Assembly: GCF_025399795.1 (NCBI RefSeq)
Contig: NZ_JAODTZ010000009.1
Location: forward strand, 178,241 to 242,240
Source: Streptomyces rhizosphaerihabitans
GTDB taxonomy: Bacteria; Actinomycetota; Actinomycetes; Streptomycetales; Streptomycetaceae
DNA length: 64,000 nucleotides
Direction of reading: 5' to 3'
In this document: positions 63,930 to 64,000 of the stretch, in pieces
Numbering within the stretch: position 1 is the stretch's first letter
Layout of the letters: each line of letters opens with the position of its first letter
The notes under the pieces: model-generated
What the model was told of the DNA's origin: nothing
The model's input: the letters and a program-made list of their open reading frames with translations, nothing else
The model's database searches: none
Program-made: the position numbers and the translations under genes

Positions 63930-64000
63930 CTGCTCGCTTCTCAAAGCAATCGACACGTCGATTCAGAAGAAGCCACTCCTGATGATTTCAGAAATGGTTC

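Overview
The window is chromosomal DNA from a Streptomyces species. Base composition is very GC-rich, third codon positions are almost always G or C, GTG and TTG starts are common, and many genes overlap by 4 bases (ATGA/GTGA). The markers fit: whiB, F420 biosynthesis genes, several LytR-CpsA-Psr (LCP) wall ligases, and an LAETG sortase substrate. Gene order from ahcY through manA, manB, whiB, fbiA/B, manC and LCP genes to purE/purK matches my recollection of the conserved core of Streptomyces chromosomes. The exact species cannot be read from the sequence.

Layout. 1-5750: an anti-sigma-type ATPase, then a four-gene surface cluster (LPQTG protein, DUF916-like protein, neocarzinostatin-fold-like protein, LAETG protein). 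5765-10750: a POT peptide transporter, a two-component pair and a GtrA protein. 10959-18285: purK-purE-dipeptidase, the remnant of a second dipeptidase, a VOC protein divergent from a CGNR regulator, UDP-glucose dehydrogenase and acyl-CoA dehydrogenase. 18582-24362: an accessory-looking block with a TerD protein divergent from five tightly packed genes: a two-helix coiled-coil membrane protein, a MotB-like single-helix protein, a TerY-like vWA protein, a PP2C phosphatase and a kinase. This is a TerY-P type phosphorylation triad joined to a possible membrane motor, and is the best candidate for an undescribed system.

24462-35721: five LCP genes on the minus strand, interrupted by a thioesterase, a MITE-like element placed exactly at the thioesterase stop codon, and a GT2 glycosyltransferase. 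35826-42611: a peptidoglycan amidase, manC, an AlkA-like glycosylase and fbiB-fbiA. 42700-44182: cysteine dioxygenase divergent from whiB. The cysteine dioxygenase gene is preceded by an apparently leaderless 31-codon reading frame ending in a run of cysteine codons, probably a cysteine-sensing attenuator. 44414-52911: a giant membrane glycosyltransferase with a Tyr/Gly/Gln-rich tail, a DUF5719 protein, a zincin-like protein, a DUF3499 protein and lactate permease. 53179-60786: manB, a Trm112-like mini-protein, an SIS isomerase-like protein, manA, a cation efflux protein and ahcY. 60887-63800: a conserved protein of unknown function, an RDD protein and a SpoIIM-like protein. The window ends in two tandem consensus promoters that drive something outside it, possibly an rRNA operon.

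Functional threads: manA, manB and manC together make GDP-mannose; the LCP, amidase, GT2 and sortase-substrate genes concern the cell envelope; fbiA/fbiB make F420. Terminators are mostly long perfect GC stems without a U-tract. Many intergenic gaps hold degenerate short tandem repeats. In three places these look like decayed copies of the preceding gene's own 3' end.
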